DNA of 64,000 nucleotides from Solirubrobacter pauli (lineage in GTDB: Bacteria; Actinomycetota; Thermoleophilia; Solirubrobacterales; Solirubrobacteraceae). The stretch lies in NCBI RefSeq assembly GCF_003633755.1, contig NZ_RBIL01000001.1, positions 3,519,426 through 3,583,425 on the forward strand, read 5' to 3'. Shown here in pieces: positions 16,744 through 24,617 of the stretch. How positions within the stretch are numbered: the stretch's first letter is position 1; each line of letters starts with the position of its first letter. Made by a program: the position numbers and the translations under genes. Under the pieces are notes generated by a model. It had not been told where the DNA came from and did no database searches. It was given only the letters and a program-made list of their open reading frames with translations.

Positions 16744-17256
16744 GTGAGCCACTTCGACGACGTGTACGCCGCGCATCGTGACGCGGTGTGGCGGTACTTC
16801 AAGCGCCGGTCGGCGGCCGACCACGAGGATCTGACGACCGAGGTGTTCCTCGTGGCCTGGCGTCGGCGGGACGAGCTGCCCGCGGAGCCGCTTCCGTGGT
16901 TGTACGGCGTCGCCCGTCGCGTGCTCGCGAACCATCGGCGGGCCGGTGACCGCCGTGATGCGCTCGCCGAGCGGGCCGCCGCGCACGCCGCCGCCGCGGA
17001 GCCCGACCCCGCTGAGGCCGTCGGCCTCAGGACCGACCTCGCCCGCGCGCTCGGCCAGCTGACCGAGCGCGACCGCGAGCTCGTCCTGCTCGTCGCCTGG
17101 GAGGGCCTCACGGTCGCCGAGGCGGCCGCCGCGCTCGGCTGCCGCCGCGGCGCCGCCGCCGTCCGCCTGCACCGCGCGCGCCGCCGACTGCACACCGCGC
17201 TGAACGACGACGCCGGACCCGCCCTCGCGCCCATGACCGTCTTGGAGGAACGATGA
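16744..17256 (+). CDS. ECF RNA polymerase sigma factor
   Basis: A 170-residue sigma-70 family factor of the extracytoplasmic function type. Region 2 is visible as FDDVYAAHRDAVWRYFKRR, then EDLTTEVFLVAWRRRDELP; the region 2.4 segment is LPWLYGVARRVLANHRRAGDRR; region 4 is LTERDRELVLLVAWEGLTV with the helix-turn-helix EAAAALGCRRGAAAVRLHRARR. The GTG at 16744 begins the domain; the frame remains open upstream through the low-complexity tract but that part is not family-like. It overlaps the downstream partner by four bases (ATGA), the usual coupling with its regulator. Confidence 0.9.
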   Translation: MSHFDDVYAAHRDAVWRYFKRRSAADHEDLTTEVFLVAWRRRDELPAEPLPWLYGVARRVLANHRRAGDRRDALAERAAAHAAAAEPDPAEAVGLRTDLARALGQLTERDRELVLLVAWEGLTVAEAAAALGCRRGAAAVRLHRARRRLHTALNDDAGPALAPMTVLEER

Positions 17257-18386
17257 ACGACCTGATCGCCACGCTGGCGGCCGAGGACCCGGCCCGCGCC
17301 GTGACGCCGTCCGCCGCCGAAGCGGCCCGGATGGACGAGACGCTCCGCCGCCTGCTGGCGGACGCCTCGCCGGCCGCGGCCGACGACCGGCGCCTGGGGC
17401 CGGCCGACGACCCGCGCCTGGGAGCGGCCGGCGCGCCGCCCGCGGGCGCGGCCGCCGACCCGCGCCTGGGAGCGGCCGGTACACCGCGCACGGGCGCCGC
17501 CGACGGGCGCTCGCGGCGTCGCGCTGCCGCGCCGCGGCCGTCGCGCGCTCCCCGCCGTCGTGCCTGGGCGCTCGTGCCCGTCGCCCTCGGCACGCTTGCG
17601 CTTTCGCTCGGCGTGGCGGTGCCCGGCGGGAAGACGCCCGCGGTCATCGCTCCGCAGCCCGCCAGCGCGGCGACCGTTCTCGCCGAGTTGCGCGGGAAGG
17701 CCGCGACGGCGACCGTCCCGAACGGGCGGTACGCCTACCAGAAGCAGCTCGCGTACGTGTCGCACATGCGGGGCAGCACGGGCACCGGCGGGCGGTTCGT
17801 GGTGGTGCTGCCGCACGAGCTCGAGCAGTGGGTCGACGCGGACGGGAACGCGGTCGGCAAGGAGGTCATCCACGAGGACCAGGCGACGTTCCCGACGCCG
17901 GAGGACGAAGCCGCCTACGAGCGGCTCGGCGAGGGCCCGCCGCCGTACCAGAGCGGGCCGTACCGGATCAGGGACTTCAAGGTCGCCGGGCTCACCGTGC
18001 CCGAGGTGGCGCAGCTGCCCACCGACCCGACAGCACTGCGGAGCGCCCTCGAGCGCGGCCAGCTCGCCCTGCTGCCGGCCACCGCGCAGCTGCTCGCCAG
18101 CCCGATCGCGTCCGCGCAGCTCAAGGCCGCCCTGTTCTCCGTCCTGAAATCGCTGCCCGGCGCGCGGCTGGTCCCGTCGGCGCAGGACCTGCAGGGCCGC
18201 GCGGGCGTCGGCGTTGAGTTCGAGGACGACGCCTGGCGCACGTTGTTCCTCTTCGACCCGGACACGGGCGCGCTGCTGGGCACGCGGTCGATCGGCAAGC
18301 AGGAAGTGCCGGGACGGACGATCAGCGACTGGTGGCTCGTCGTCGACGCCACGCGCACGGACACCGCGCCGAAGACCGCGCGCTGA
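17253..18386 (+). CDS. Membrane partner of ECF sigma factor (CU044_5270-like)
   Basis: A 377-residue single-pass protein coupled to the sigma gene. Residues 1-40 are cytoplasmic; about 40-90 are a Pro/Ala/Arg-rich linker in which DDPRLGAAG-type units repeat; a membrane segment is ALVPVALGTLALSLGVAV near 108-125. The outer domain (about 130-377) resembles the actinobacterial CU044_5270 family, often encoded beside ECF factors, and may sense envelope stress and restrain the sigma factor. The start is fixed by the ATGA overlap. An 11-base-stem hairpin follows the stop. Confidence 0.75.
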   Translation: MNDLIATLAAEDPARAVTPSAAEAARMDETLRRLLADASPAAADDRRLGPADDPRLGAAGAPPAGAAADPRLGAAGTPRTGAADGRSRRRAAAPRPSRAPRRRAWALVPVALGTLALSLGVAVPGGKTPAVIAPQPASAATVLAELRGKAATATVPNGRYAYQKQLAYVSHMRGSTGTGGRFVVVLPHELEQWVDADGNAVGKEVIHEDQATFPTPEDEAAYERLGEGPPPYQSGPYRIRDFKVAGLTVPEVAQLPTDPTALRSALERGQLALLPATAQLLASPIASAQLKAALFSVLKSLPGARLVPSAQDLQGRAGVGVEFEDDAWRTLFLFDPDTGALLGTRSIGKQEVPGRTISDWWLVVDATRTDTAPKTAR

Positions 18387-18394
18387 CATCCGGG

Positions 18395-18421
18395 GTTGCG
18401 CAGACGGCCGGTCTGCGCAAC
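18395..18421 (+). terminator. Hairpin after the ECF operon
   Basis: A perfect 11-base stem (gttgcgcagac at 18395-18405, complement at 18411-18421) with loop ggccg lies nine bases after the stop. Only a weak T-rich run (tcttgag) follows. It is the probable terminator of the sigma-partner operon. Confidence 0.6.
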
Positions 18422-18590
18422 TCTTGAGTCAGGCAATGGCAGATCCGCCGGACCCCTTAGGGCTATATCCCGGCGGCGAGCTTTAGCTCGTCACACCAAG
18501 GCTCTGAAGCCTGGCGCTCGCTGAGCGGGCACCACTCGAGATTCGGAGGCAGCCCGGACGGTGACAGCGTTCGGGCGCCCCGCAATACGA

Positions 18591-18648
18591 GGTGGGGACA
18601 TCCCCTCCGCCCCACCCCGATCATCCGACTCGAGGGCACTAGCCCTCG
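18591..18648 (-). terminator. Two hairpins at the end of the binding-protein gene
   Basis: Read on the minus strand, a 7-base stem with loop at 18631-18648 includes the TAG stop (18639-18641), and a second 7-base stem at 18591-18616 follows, then tcgtattg. They probably end transcription of the binding-protein gene. The rest of this 252-base convergent gap (about 18422-18590) contains short stems such as gagct with agctc, but nothing I can name. Confidence 0.5.
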
Positions 18649-19586
18649 GCGCGCACGGAGAAGTCGAACGTCGCGTCCACGTCGGGGCGCTCCTTGACCA
18701 GCCCGATCTCGGCGTCGAAGTCGGCCCACCGCTCGAGCACGGCACGGTCCAGCTTCAGCCCGTCGGCGAAGATCGGCAGCACGGCGTCCACCTGCGCCCG
18801 CACGAGCTCGCGGTCGTCGGTCTCGGCGGCCTTCGCGATCACGTCGACCGCCTCCTCCGGCCGCGCCCGCGCCGCCTCCAGGCCACCCGCGATCGCGTCC
18901 AACGCCCCCGCGATCCGGTCGCGCTCGGCGTCGAGCGTCGCGCGCGAGGTGAAGAACACGACCTCCGGGTACGGCGGCGCGCCGTAGTCCTCGACGCGGA
19001 ACTCCTTCGCCTCGAGCCCGCGCTGCTTGAGCGCCACGCCCTCGGCGTTCCAGAACACCGGCACGGCGTCCACGCGCTTGGTCAGCAGCCGGGACACGGC
19101 GTTGAAGCCGATCGTCACCTGCTTGATCTTGGAGACGTCGCCGCCGTCGTGGCCGACGATCGCCTGCAGGAACGCCGGGTCCGACGGCAGCCCGGACACG
19201 CCGACGGTGCGGCCTTCCAGGTCCCGCGGGCGCGTGATGTCCGGCTGCGCCACGAGCGCCGCGAGCGGCTTGCCGACCAGCGCGCCGACGGCCACCACGT
19301 CCGTCCCCGCCTCGCGCGCGATCGCGAGGTCGTGGATGTCCAGCACGCCCAGCTCGACCTTCCCGCTCGTCACGAGCTTGAGCCCGTCCGGGCCGCTGCC
19401 GGGCTTCTGGATCTTCACCGCGTCGCCGGCGAGGTAGATCGGCGCGTGCACGGGGTTCGGGACGAAGTCGAGCGCGACCGTGACCGGACGCGCGGGCGGC
19501 GGCGAGGACGACGGGGACGCGGGCTTCTCGTCGCCACAACCGGCGACGAGCACGAGCAACAGCACAAGGGCAACGAGACGACGCAT
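18639..19586 (-). CDS. NMT1/THI5-like substrate-binding lipoprotein
   Basis: A 315-residue periplasmic-type binding protein anchored by a lipobox (VLVAGC, Cys17) and a Ser/Pro linker. It shows the signature of the thiamine-pyrimidine (ThiY/THI5) family: VALDFVPNPVHAPIYLA, KLVTSGKVELGVLDIHD and DLEGRTVGVSGLPSD. A stretch usually found after the HAPIY motif (the KGYF helix of homologues) is missing here, since YLAGDAVKIQKPG joins directly. No ABC permease or ATPase is adjacent. The ATG at 19586 puts the lipoprotein signal at the start; upstream starts do not. It shares a 28-base divergent gap with the queuosine glycosidase gene. Confidence 0.8.
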   Translation of the reverse strand: MRRLVALVLLLVLVAGCGDEKPASPSSSPPPARPVTVALDFVPNPVHAPIYLAGDAVKIQKPGSGPDGLKLVTSGKVELGVLDIHDLAIAREAGTDVVAVGALVGKPLAALVAQPDITRPRDLEGRTVGVSGLPSDPAFLQAIVGHDGGDVSKIKQVTIGFNAVSRLLTKRVDAVPVFWNAEGVALKQRGLEAKEFRVEDYGAPPYPEVVFFTSRATLDAERDRIAGALDAIAGGLEAARARPEEAVDVIAKAAETDDRELVRAQVDAVLPIFADGLKLDRAVLERWADFDAEIGLVKERPDVDATFDFSVRAEG

Positions 19587-19614
19587 GCGGCCAGAGACCG
19601 TAGCCTGTCGCCCC
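19587..19614. promoter_or_regulatory. Compact divergent start region
   Basis: Only 28 bases separate two divergent start codons. On the plus strand tagcct (19601-19606) lies eight bases before the ATG at 19615. On the minus strand tacggt (just upstream, overlapping the plus element) lies ten bases before the ATG at 19586. Both genes could be transcribed as leaderless mRNA from overlapping promoters. Confidence 0.5.
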
Positions 19615-20442
19615 ATGCTCGCCGACGAGGTCCGCCGCCACTGCGCCCAGATCGCCGCGTCGGCGAAGCACGTCACGATCGACCTCGACGCGCCGATCGA
19701 ACTGGACGGGCTCGCCGGCCTCGACGAGACGCTGCACTACCTCGAGGGCAGCCGGGAGGACGTCGCCCGCTACGTCTTCATCCTCGACGCGATCAACTTC
19801 GGCTCGGGCTACTTCGGAGAACTCAGCACGACCACCGACGCGATCACCGAGCGCCTGACCGCCCACGCCCGCGCGCACGGCCCGTGGACCGCGACGGAGC
19901 TGCAGCGGATCGACACGCCGACGGTCGCCGACACGCTCGGCCTCGAGCCCGGCCACCGCCTCACCCAGCTGTACGCGGAGGCGCTCAACCAGCTCGGCGT
20001 CTGGCTCCCCGGCAACGCGGTGGGCGACACCGCCGACGACCTCGCCCGGCGCCTCACGCAGATGCCGTTCTTCGCCGACCACGGCTTCTACAAGCGCGCG
20101 CAGATCACGGCCAACGACCTGCAGCTGGCGGGCGTCGCCGACTTCCCCGACGTCGACCGGTTGACGATTTTCGCCGACAACCTCGTCCCGCACGTTCTCC
20201 GGCTCGACGGCGTCCTCATCTACGACGACACGCTCGCCCACGCCGTGGACCACCAACAGGAGCTGCCCGCGGGCGGCGAGCTCGAGCGGGAGCTGCGCGC
20301 GACCGCCGTCCACGCGTGCGAGCGGCTGGCCGAGCGGGCCGGCGTCCCGCCCCGCACGCTGGACAACTGGCTGTGGAACCGCGGCCAGCACCGGCCCTAC
20401 AGCGAGCGCCCCGCGCACGTGACCAGGACGGTCTTCTACTGA
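19615..20442 (+). CDS. Queuosine 5'-phosphate N-glycosidase (Q salvage)
   Basis: A 275-residue member of the queuosine salvage family (DUF2419, eukaryotic QNG1). The match runs along the whole protein: FILDAINFGSGYF replaces the human TLNFSFW segment, FYKRAQITANDL matches FYKRAQILVAD, FADNLVPHVL matches FADYRLPQVL, and LDNWLWNRGQHRPY with the terminal VFY matches the end of the family. The enzyme releases queuine from queuosine 5'-monophosphate so that it can be reused for tRNA. The ATG at 19615 lies eight bases after tagcct. A QueA-like gene is 2.4 kb downstream. Confidence in the family is high; activity is inferred. Confidence 0.9.
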   Translation: MLADEVRRHCAQIAASAKHVTIDLDAPIELDGLAGLDETLHYLEGSREDVARYVFILDAINFGSGYFGELSTTTDAITERLTAHARAHGPWTATELQRIDTPTVADTLGLEPGHRLTQLYAEALNQLGVWLPGNAVGDTADDLARRLTQMPFFADHGFYKRAQITANDLQLAGVADFPDVDRLTIFADNLVPHVLRLDGVLIYDDTLAHAVDHQQELPAGGELERELRATAVHACERLAERAGVPPRTLDNWLWNRGQHRPYSERPAHVTRTVFY

Positions 20443-20450
20443 CCGACTGC

Positions 20451-20483
20451 TGAACCGGTTCACTCACTGTCGGACGTCTGACG
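20451..20483 (+). promoter_or_regulatory. Palindromes upstream of a sigma factor gene
   Basis: The 87-base gap before the sigma gene contains the perfect palindrome tgaaccggttca (20451-20462) and a near-perfect one, gtcggacgtctgac (about 20470-20483). A hexamer taaggt (20513-20518) lies eleven bases before the ATG. These could be operator sites for control of the sigma gene. Confidence 0.4.
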
Positions 20484-20529
20484 CGCTTCACGCTGCGCAA
20501 AGGGGGCGAGCGTAAGGTCCGCCTCGCCG

Positions 20530-21255
20530 ATGCGCCGCACGCATGACCTGTGGCGACGCGCGCACGAGGGCGACCAAGCCGCGCGCGCCCGCCTGATCGA
20601 GCAGCACATGCCGCTCGCGCGCTCTCTCGCCGTGCAGTACCGCCACGCGCGGGAACCGCTCGACGACCTGATCCAGGTCGCCAACCTCGGGCTGGTCAAG
20701 GCCGTGGACCGGTATGACGCCGAGCGCGGCATCGCGTTCACCTCCTACGCGGTGCCCACGATCCTGGGCGAGCTCAAGCGCCACTTCCGCGACCGCACGT
20801 GGACGATCCACGTCAGCCGCGGCGTGCAGGAGGCGATCGCGCGCGTCGAGCGGGTGAGCGAGGACATGCGCGCCGAGCTCGGCCGCTACCCGAGCGTCCG
20901 TGAGGTCGCGGACGCCACGGGGATGTCGATCGAAGAGGTCACCGAGGCGCGGCTGGCCGAGGGCGCGGCACGGCTCGCCAGCCTCGACGCGCCGGTCACC
21001 AGCCGCGACGAGCCGGGGGACAACGGGTTGGCCGACACGCTCGGACGGGAAGATCGCGGGCTCAACCGGGTCGAGGACGCCGTCTGGATCGATCAGCTCG
21101 CCAGTGGCCTCACCGACCGCCAGCGTGAGGTGCTCCGGCTGCGCTTCGTCGAGGACCTGGTGCAGCGCGAGATCGCCGAGCGGGTCGGGCTCTCGCAGAT
21201 GCACGTGTCACGGATCCTGCGCGACACCCTCGCCCAGCTCGCGGACGCGGCGTAG
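20530..21255 (+). CDS. SigB/SigF-type RNA polymerase sigma factor
   Basis: A 241-residue alternative sigma factor of the SigB/SigF/SigG group. It has region 2 (LARSLAVQYRHAREPLDDLI, then VANLGLVKAVDRYD and FTSYAVPTILGELKRHFRD), region 3 (SVREVADATGMSIEEVTEA) and region 4 (LTDRQREVLRLRFVEDLVQ, EIAERVGLSQMHVSRIL). Such factors are held by RsbW anti-sigma kinases and freed by STAS proteins. The convergent neighbour encodes a SpoIIE phosphatase, and two RsbW-like ATPases and a STAS protein lie elsewhere in the window, so a general stress or partner-switch role is likely. Its 3' end overlaps the phosphatase gene by 48 bases. Confidence 0.9.
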   Translation: MRRTHDLWRRAHEGDQAARARLIEQHMPLARSLAVQYRHAREPLDDLIQVANLGLVKAVDRYDAERGIAFTSYAVPTILGELKRHFRDRTWTIHVSRGVQEAIARVERVSEDMRAELGRYPSVREVADATGMSIEEVTEARLAEGAARLASLDAPVTSRDEPGDNGLADTLGREDRGLNRVEDAVWIDQLASGLTDRQREVLRLRFVEDLVQREIAERVGLSQMHVSRILRDTLAQLADAA

Positions 21256-22851
21256 CCCGAGCAGCGCGATGTCGTCGTCGCGCGCCGCGGGCAGCGCGAC
21301 GAGCAGGTGGTCGGCGATCGCTTCCAGCTCGCCGTCGTCGGCGCGCGCCGCGGTCTCCGCGAGCGAGTCGAGCCCGGCGTCGATCGGCCGCGTGCGCGCC
21401 TCGACCAGGCCGTCCGTGTAGAGCCACAGCGTCTGCCCGGGCGCGAGCGTGAAGGCGCTCGCCGCGCACCGGTCCACGCCGCCGAAGCCGAGCGGCGGGC
21501 AGCGCGGCGTCTCGACGTAGCCGACGCCCGCCACGAGCGGCGGCAGGTGCCCGGCGGTGGCGACCTCGCAGCCGCCGGTCGCCAGGTCGAGCACGACGTA
21601 CACGACGGTCGCGAACGTGATGTCCCCGGCGGCCTGGTCGACGAGCGCGTGCAGGTCCGCGAGCGCCGCGCCGGGCCCGCCTCCCTTGAGCGCGTAGGCG
21701 CGCAGCGCGTTGCGGATCTGGCCCATCGTCGCGGCCGCCTCGAGCCCGCGGCCGCCGACGTCGCCGATCACGATCCCGATCCGCCCGTCGGGCAGCTGGA
21801 ACGCGTCGTACCAGTCCCCGCCCGCGTGGTCGCGCGCGTCGCTCGGCACGTACCGCACCGCGAGCTGGTACCCCGGCAGCTCCGGCAGCGTGGCCGGCAG
21901 CAGCGCGCGCTGCAGCGTCTCCGCGGCGCGGTGCTCGCGCGCGAACAGCCGGGCGTGGTCGAGCGCGAGCCCGGCGCGGCGGCCCAGCTCCTCCGCCAGC
22001 TCGAGGTCCCGGGCGGTGTACTGGCGGCCCGACTCGGCCCACACGAACGTGATCGCGCCGAGCGTCCGGCCGCGCGCCGACAGCGGGACGACCATCACCG
22101 AGTGCATCTGCAGCTCGCGCACGAGCCGGATCTGCTCCTCGTCGAGCGCCGCGGCCTCCAGCAGGGCCGCGTCGATCTCGGGGTAGAGCTCGGACCGCCC
22201 CGAGCGGATCACGGCGGGCGCGCCGGTGGGCGAGTCCGGGTCGGGCGGGTAGCGCTCCTGCAGCTCCCAGGCCCAGCGGACCTTGTCCGGGTCGACGTGG
22301 GCGACGGCGACCTGCTCGAAGTCCCCGTCCGAGCCCTTCGCGATCTGGACGGCGCACCAGTCGGCGAGCCGGGGGACGGCGAGCTCGGCGACCTCTTCGA
22401 GCGTGTGCACGGGATCCAGCGACGCCGCGAGCCGCTGGGAGGCCGCGTCGAGGAACGCGCGCGCGTCCTCGCGATGGCGCCGCTCGGTGACGTCGGACAG
22501 GAGCCCGATCACGCGCTCCGCCCGGCCTTCGGCGTCGGTCAGCACGCGGGCGCGAGCGTGCAGCCAGCGCTCGCCGTGCTGCGCGTGGCTCACGCGCAGG
22601 TCGAACTCGTAGCTGGTGCCCTCGCGGACGGCCCGCTCGATGATCTCCGCGATCCGCTCGCGGTCCTGCGGGTGCACGATCCGGTCCAGGAAGTCCGCGA
22701 CGCCGCTCGGCTGCGTGCCGCGCGGCAGGCCGTAGAGCGGGCCCATGTTGTCGGACCACTCGACGGCGTCGGTGGCCACCGTCCACTCCCAGAACCCCGT
22801 CTCGGTGCCCTCCAGCGCCAGCCGGAGGCGCTCCTCCAGACCCCGAATCAC
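21208..22851 (-). CDS. PAS-GAF-SpoIIE PP2C phosphatase
   Basis: A 547-residue soluble phosphatase. A PAS domain (about 1-130, ending in the PAC-like GLLSDVTERR), a GAF domain (about 145-310) and a PP2C/SpoIIE domain (about 335-535) follow in order. The SpoIIE metal ligands are visible in AGGDWYDAFQLPDGRIGIVI and GDVGGRGLEAAATM. The enzyme should dephosphorylate a STAS anti-anti-sigma protein in response to a small ligand or to light or redox sensed by PAS and GAF, thus freeing a sigma factor. It faces the SigB/F-type gene. The GTG at 22851 lies six bases after tagagt. Confidence 0.9.
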   Translation of the reverse strand: MIRGLEERLRLALEGTETGFWEWTVATDAVEWSDNMGPLYGLPRGTQPSGVADFLDRIVHPQDRERIAEIIERAVREGTSYEFDLRVSHAQHGERWLHARARVLTDAEGRAERVIGLLSDVTERRHREDARAFLDAASQRLAASLDPVHTLEEVAELAVPRLADWCAVQIAKGSDGDFEQVAVAHVDPDKVRWAWELQERYPPDPDSPTGAPAVIRSGRSELYPEIDAALLEAAALDEEQIRLVRELQMHSVMVVPLSARGRTLGAITFVWAESGRQYTARDLELAEELGRRAGLALDHARLFAREHRAAETLQRALLPATLPELPGYQLAVRYVPSDARDHAGGDWYDAFQLPDGRIGIVIGDVGGRGLEAAATMGQIRNALRAYALKGGGPGAALADLHALVDQAAGDITFATVVYVVLDLATGGCEVATAGHLPPLVAGVGYVETPRCPPLGFGGVDRCAASAFTLAPGQTLWLYTDGLVEARTRPIDAGLDSLAETAARADDGELEAIADHLLVALPAARDDDIALLGLRRVRELGEGVAQDP

Positions 22852-22866
22852 GGGGCCACTCTACGT

Positions 22867-23835
22867 CTACGGCACGATCAGATGTGAATCGCCGAATTCG
22901 TGGCGGCGGTAGCCACGGTCGAGCGCGGCCGCGTACGAGCGCTCGATCAGCGCCGCGCCGCCCACCGCCTCGAGCATCAGCAGGTGCGAGGCGTCGGGGT
23001 CATGCCAGCCCGTGAGGAGCCCGTCGACCACGCGCAGCGGTCGCTCGGGAGTGACGACGAGGCTCGTCCAGCCGGCGCCGGCGCGCACGACGCCACCCGC
23101 GTCGGCGGCGGTCTCCAACGCGCGCACGACCGTCGTCCCGACCGCGATCAGGCGGCCGGAGCGCTCGTTGACGCGGCGCGCGGTGTGCTCGGAGACGGCG
23201 TAGCGCTCGGGGTACGGCCGCTCCCCCCGCTCCTGCGAGGAGACGCCGGTGTGGAGCGTGATGCGCTGCACGCTCACGCCTCGGTCGCGGAGCGCGCGCA
23301 GCGTGTCCCGCGTGAACGGCCGCGCGGCGCTCGGCATCTCCGCGCTGCCCGGCTCGGTGGCGAAGATCGTCTGGTAGTCGGCGAGCGGGCGCGGCGCGGT
23401 GTCGTGGGCGTAGCGGATCGGCGCGCCGTGGCGGTCGAGGTAGTCGAGGAGCGGGGTGGGGAGCCGCAGCTCCGCGATCCACAGCCGGCCCGGGCTGAGG
23501 TAGGGCGCGAGGAGCGTGGCCGTGCCGCCGGCGGGGAGCAGCAGCGTCTCGGCGCGCGCCTTGAGCCTGCGGCCGTGGCGGCGCAGCTCGACGACGTGGC
23601 GGTCAGGGTCGGTCGGGTCGGGGGTGGAGAGGTGCAGGTCGACGGGCGTGCCGTCTTTCTTGCGCGCGGGCAACGCCGCCGGGATCGTCGCCGACGCGTT
23701 GACGATCAGCAGGTCGCCCGCGCGCAAGTGGGTGGGGAGGAGGTCGAAGCGGGTGTGGACGAGCGGCTCGCCGCGTTGGGCGACCATGAGCCGGATGGGC
23801 TCGGGCTGCGCGTGCGGCGCCCGCAGCGCAATCAC
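22867..23835 (-). CDS. queA: S-adenosylmethionine:tRNA ribosyltransferase-isomerase-like (QueA)
   Basis: A 322-residue QueA-family protein, slightly shorter than the usual 340-360. Family motifs include LRAGDLLIVNASATIPAAL, HTGVSSQERGERPYPERYAV, RLIAVGTTVVRALETA and the ending FGDSHLIVP. QueA transfers and rearranges the ribose of SAM onto preQ1 in tRNA to give epoxyqueuosine. Several motifs deviate from the classical enzyme, as in many actinobacterial homologues whose hosts lack the rest of the Q pathway, so a related reaction is possible. The GTG at 23835 overlaps the stop of the dehydrogenase gene (GTGA). A Q-salvage gene lies 2.4 kb away. Confidence 0.8.
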   Translation of the reverse strand: MIALRAPHAQPEPIRLMVAQRGEPLVHTRFDLLPTHLRAGDLLIVNASATIPAALPARKKDGTPVDLHLSTPDPTDPDRHVVELRRHGRRLKARAETLLLPAGGTATLLAPYLSPGRLWIAELRLPTPLLDYLDRHGAPIRYAHDTAPRPLADYQTIFATEPGSAEMPSAARPFTRDTLRALRDRGVSVQRITLHTGVSSQERGERPYPERYAVSEHTARRVNERSGRLIAVGTTVVRALETAADAGGVVRAGAGWTSLVVTPERPLRVVDGLLTGWHDPDASHLLMLEAVGGAALIERSYAAALDRGYRRHEFGDSHLIVP

Positions 23836-24494
23836 GCCGGCACCAGCTCGGAGGTGCGGTAGCGGCCCGAGCGCAGGTCGCCCTCGACGAGCGCCAGGAG
23901 GCCGGGCACGCTCGCCTCGGGCGGCGGCCGGTCGGAGATGTCCTCGCCCGGGAACGCTTCCTGGTGCAGTCGCGTGTTCATGTCGCCGGGGTCGACGGAG
24001 TAGATCCGCAGGTCGTGGTGCTCGACGGCGAGGATCGCGGTCAGGTGGTCGAGCGCGGCCTTGGCGGAGCCGTAGCCGCCCCAGCCCTCGTACGGCTCCT
24101 CGGCGGCGTCGCTGGTGACGTTGATGACGCGCGGGCGCCGCGGCAGCGCCAGCTGGATGAGCGCGAGCGGGGCGAAGACGTTGACGGCGTAGACGTGCTC
24201 GAGCGTGTCCAGCGGGTACGTGGCGAGGCCGGGTTGTGGGCTCGGGCCGAGCACGGACGCGTTGTTGACCAGCAGCTGCAGGTCGTCGCCGGCGGCGGCG
24301 ATCAGCGCGGCGCGGTGCTCGGGGTCGGTGACGTCGCCCGGGATGGCGATCGCGCCAGGCAGGTCGGCGGCCGCCTCGTGCAGCGGGCCGGACACGCGCG
24401 CGTCGAGCACGAGCCGCCAGCCGCGCTCGCTCAGGGCGCGGGCCAGCGCGAGTCCGAGGCCGCGGGAGGCGCCGGTGACGATGGCGGTGGGCAT
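23832..24494 (-). CDS. Short-chain dehydrogenase/reductase
   Basis: A 220-residue classical SDR. The cofactor motif TGASRGLG (residues 8-15), the structural NNAS and the catalytic YGSAK with Ser upstream (NVTSDAA) are present. Loss of the Rossmann Asp after the second strand (VLDARVSG) suggests NADP(H) or relaxed preference. The substrate is unknown. It overlaps queA by four bases, so the two are coupled. The ATG at 24494 lies seven bases after tagctt on the minus strand. Confidence 0.85.
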   Translation of the reverse strand: MPTAIVTGASRGLGLALARALSERGWRLVLDARVSGPLHEAAADLPGAIAIPGDVTDPEHRAALIAAAGDDLQLLVNNASVLGPSPQPGLATYPLDTLEHVYAVNVFAPLALIQLALPRRPRVINVTSDAAEEPYEGWGGYGSAKAALDHLTAILAVEHHDLRIYSVDPGDMNTRLHQEAFPGEDISDRPPPEASVPGLLALVEGDLRSGRYRTSELVPA

Positions 24495-24558
24495 GCCGAC
24501 GAAGCTACGCCCGGCCCCGCCCGCCCACCATCGGGAATTGGGCCTAGGACCGCGAAGA

Positions 24559-24617
24559 TAAAGGGGTCAGACCCCTTCGCGCGACAGGTGTCGCGTAAAG
24601 GGGTCTGACCCCTTTAG
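24559..24617. repeat. REPIN-like double palindrome
   Basis: Two copies of the palindrome aaaggggtctgaccccttt lie in inverted order (24560-24577, slightly shortened, and 24597-24615) around a short hairpin cgcgacaggtgtcgcg. The whole 59 bases form one long inverted repeat. The TAA stop (24614-24616, minus strand) of the response-regulator gene lies inside it. The same palindrome recurs at 41170 and 41258. The structure matches the REP-doublet (REPIN) design; no transposase is in the window. Confidence 0.8.

Noticed and set aside
14424-18389. A 1321-codon minus-strand frame
   Set aside because: It runs opposite four genes with recognised domains and has low-complexity Arg/Gly content.
18422-18590. 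Possible tRNA or small RNA in the convergent gap
   Set aside because: Short stems exist but there is no cloverleaf, T-loop or known RNA consensus.
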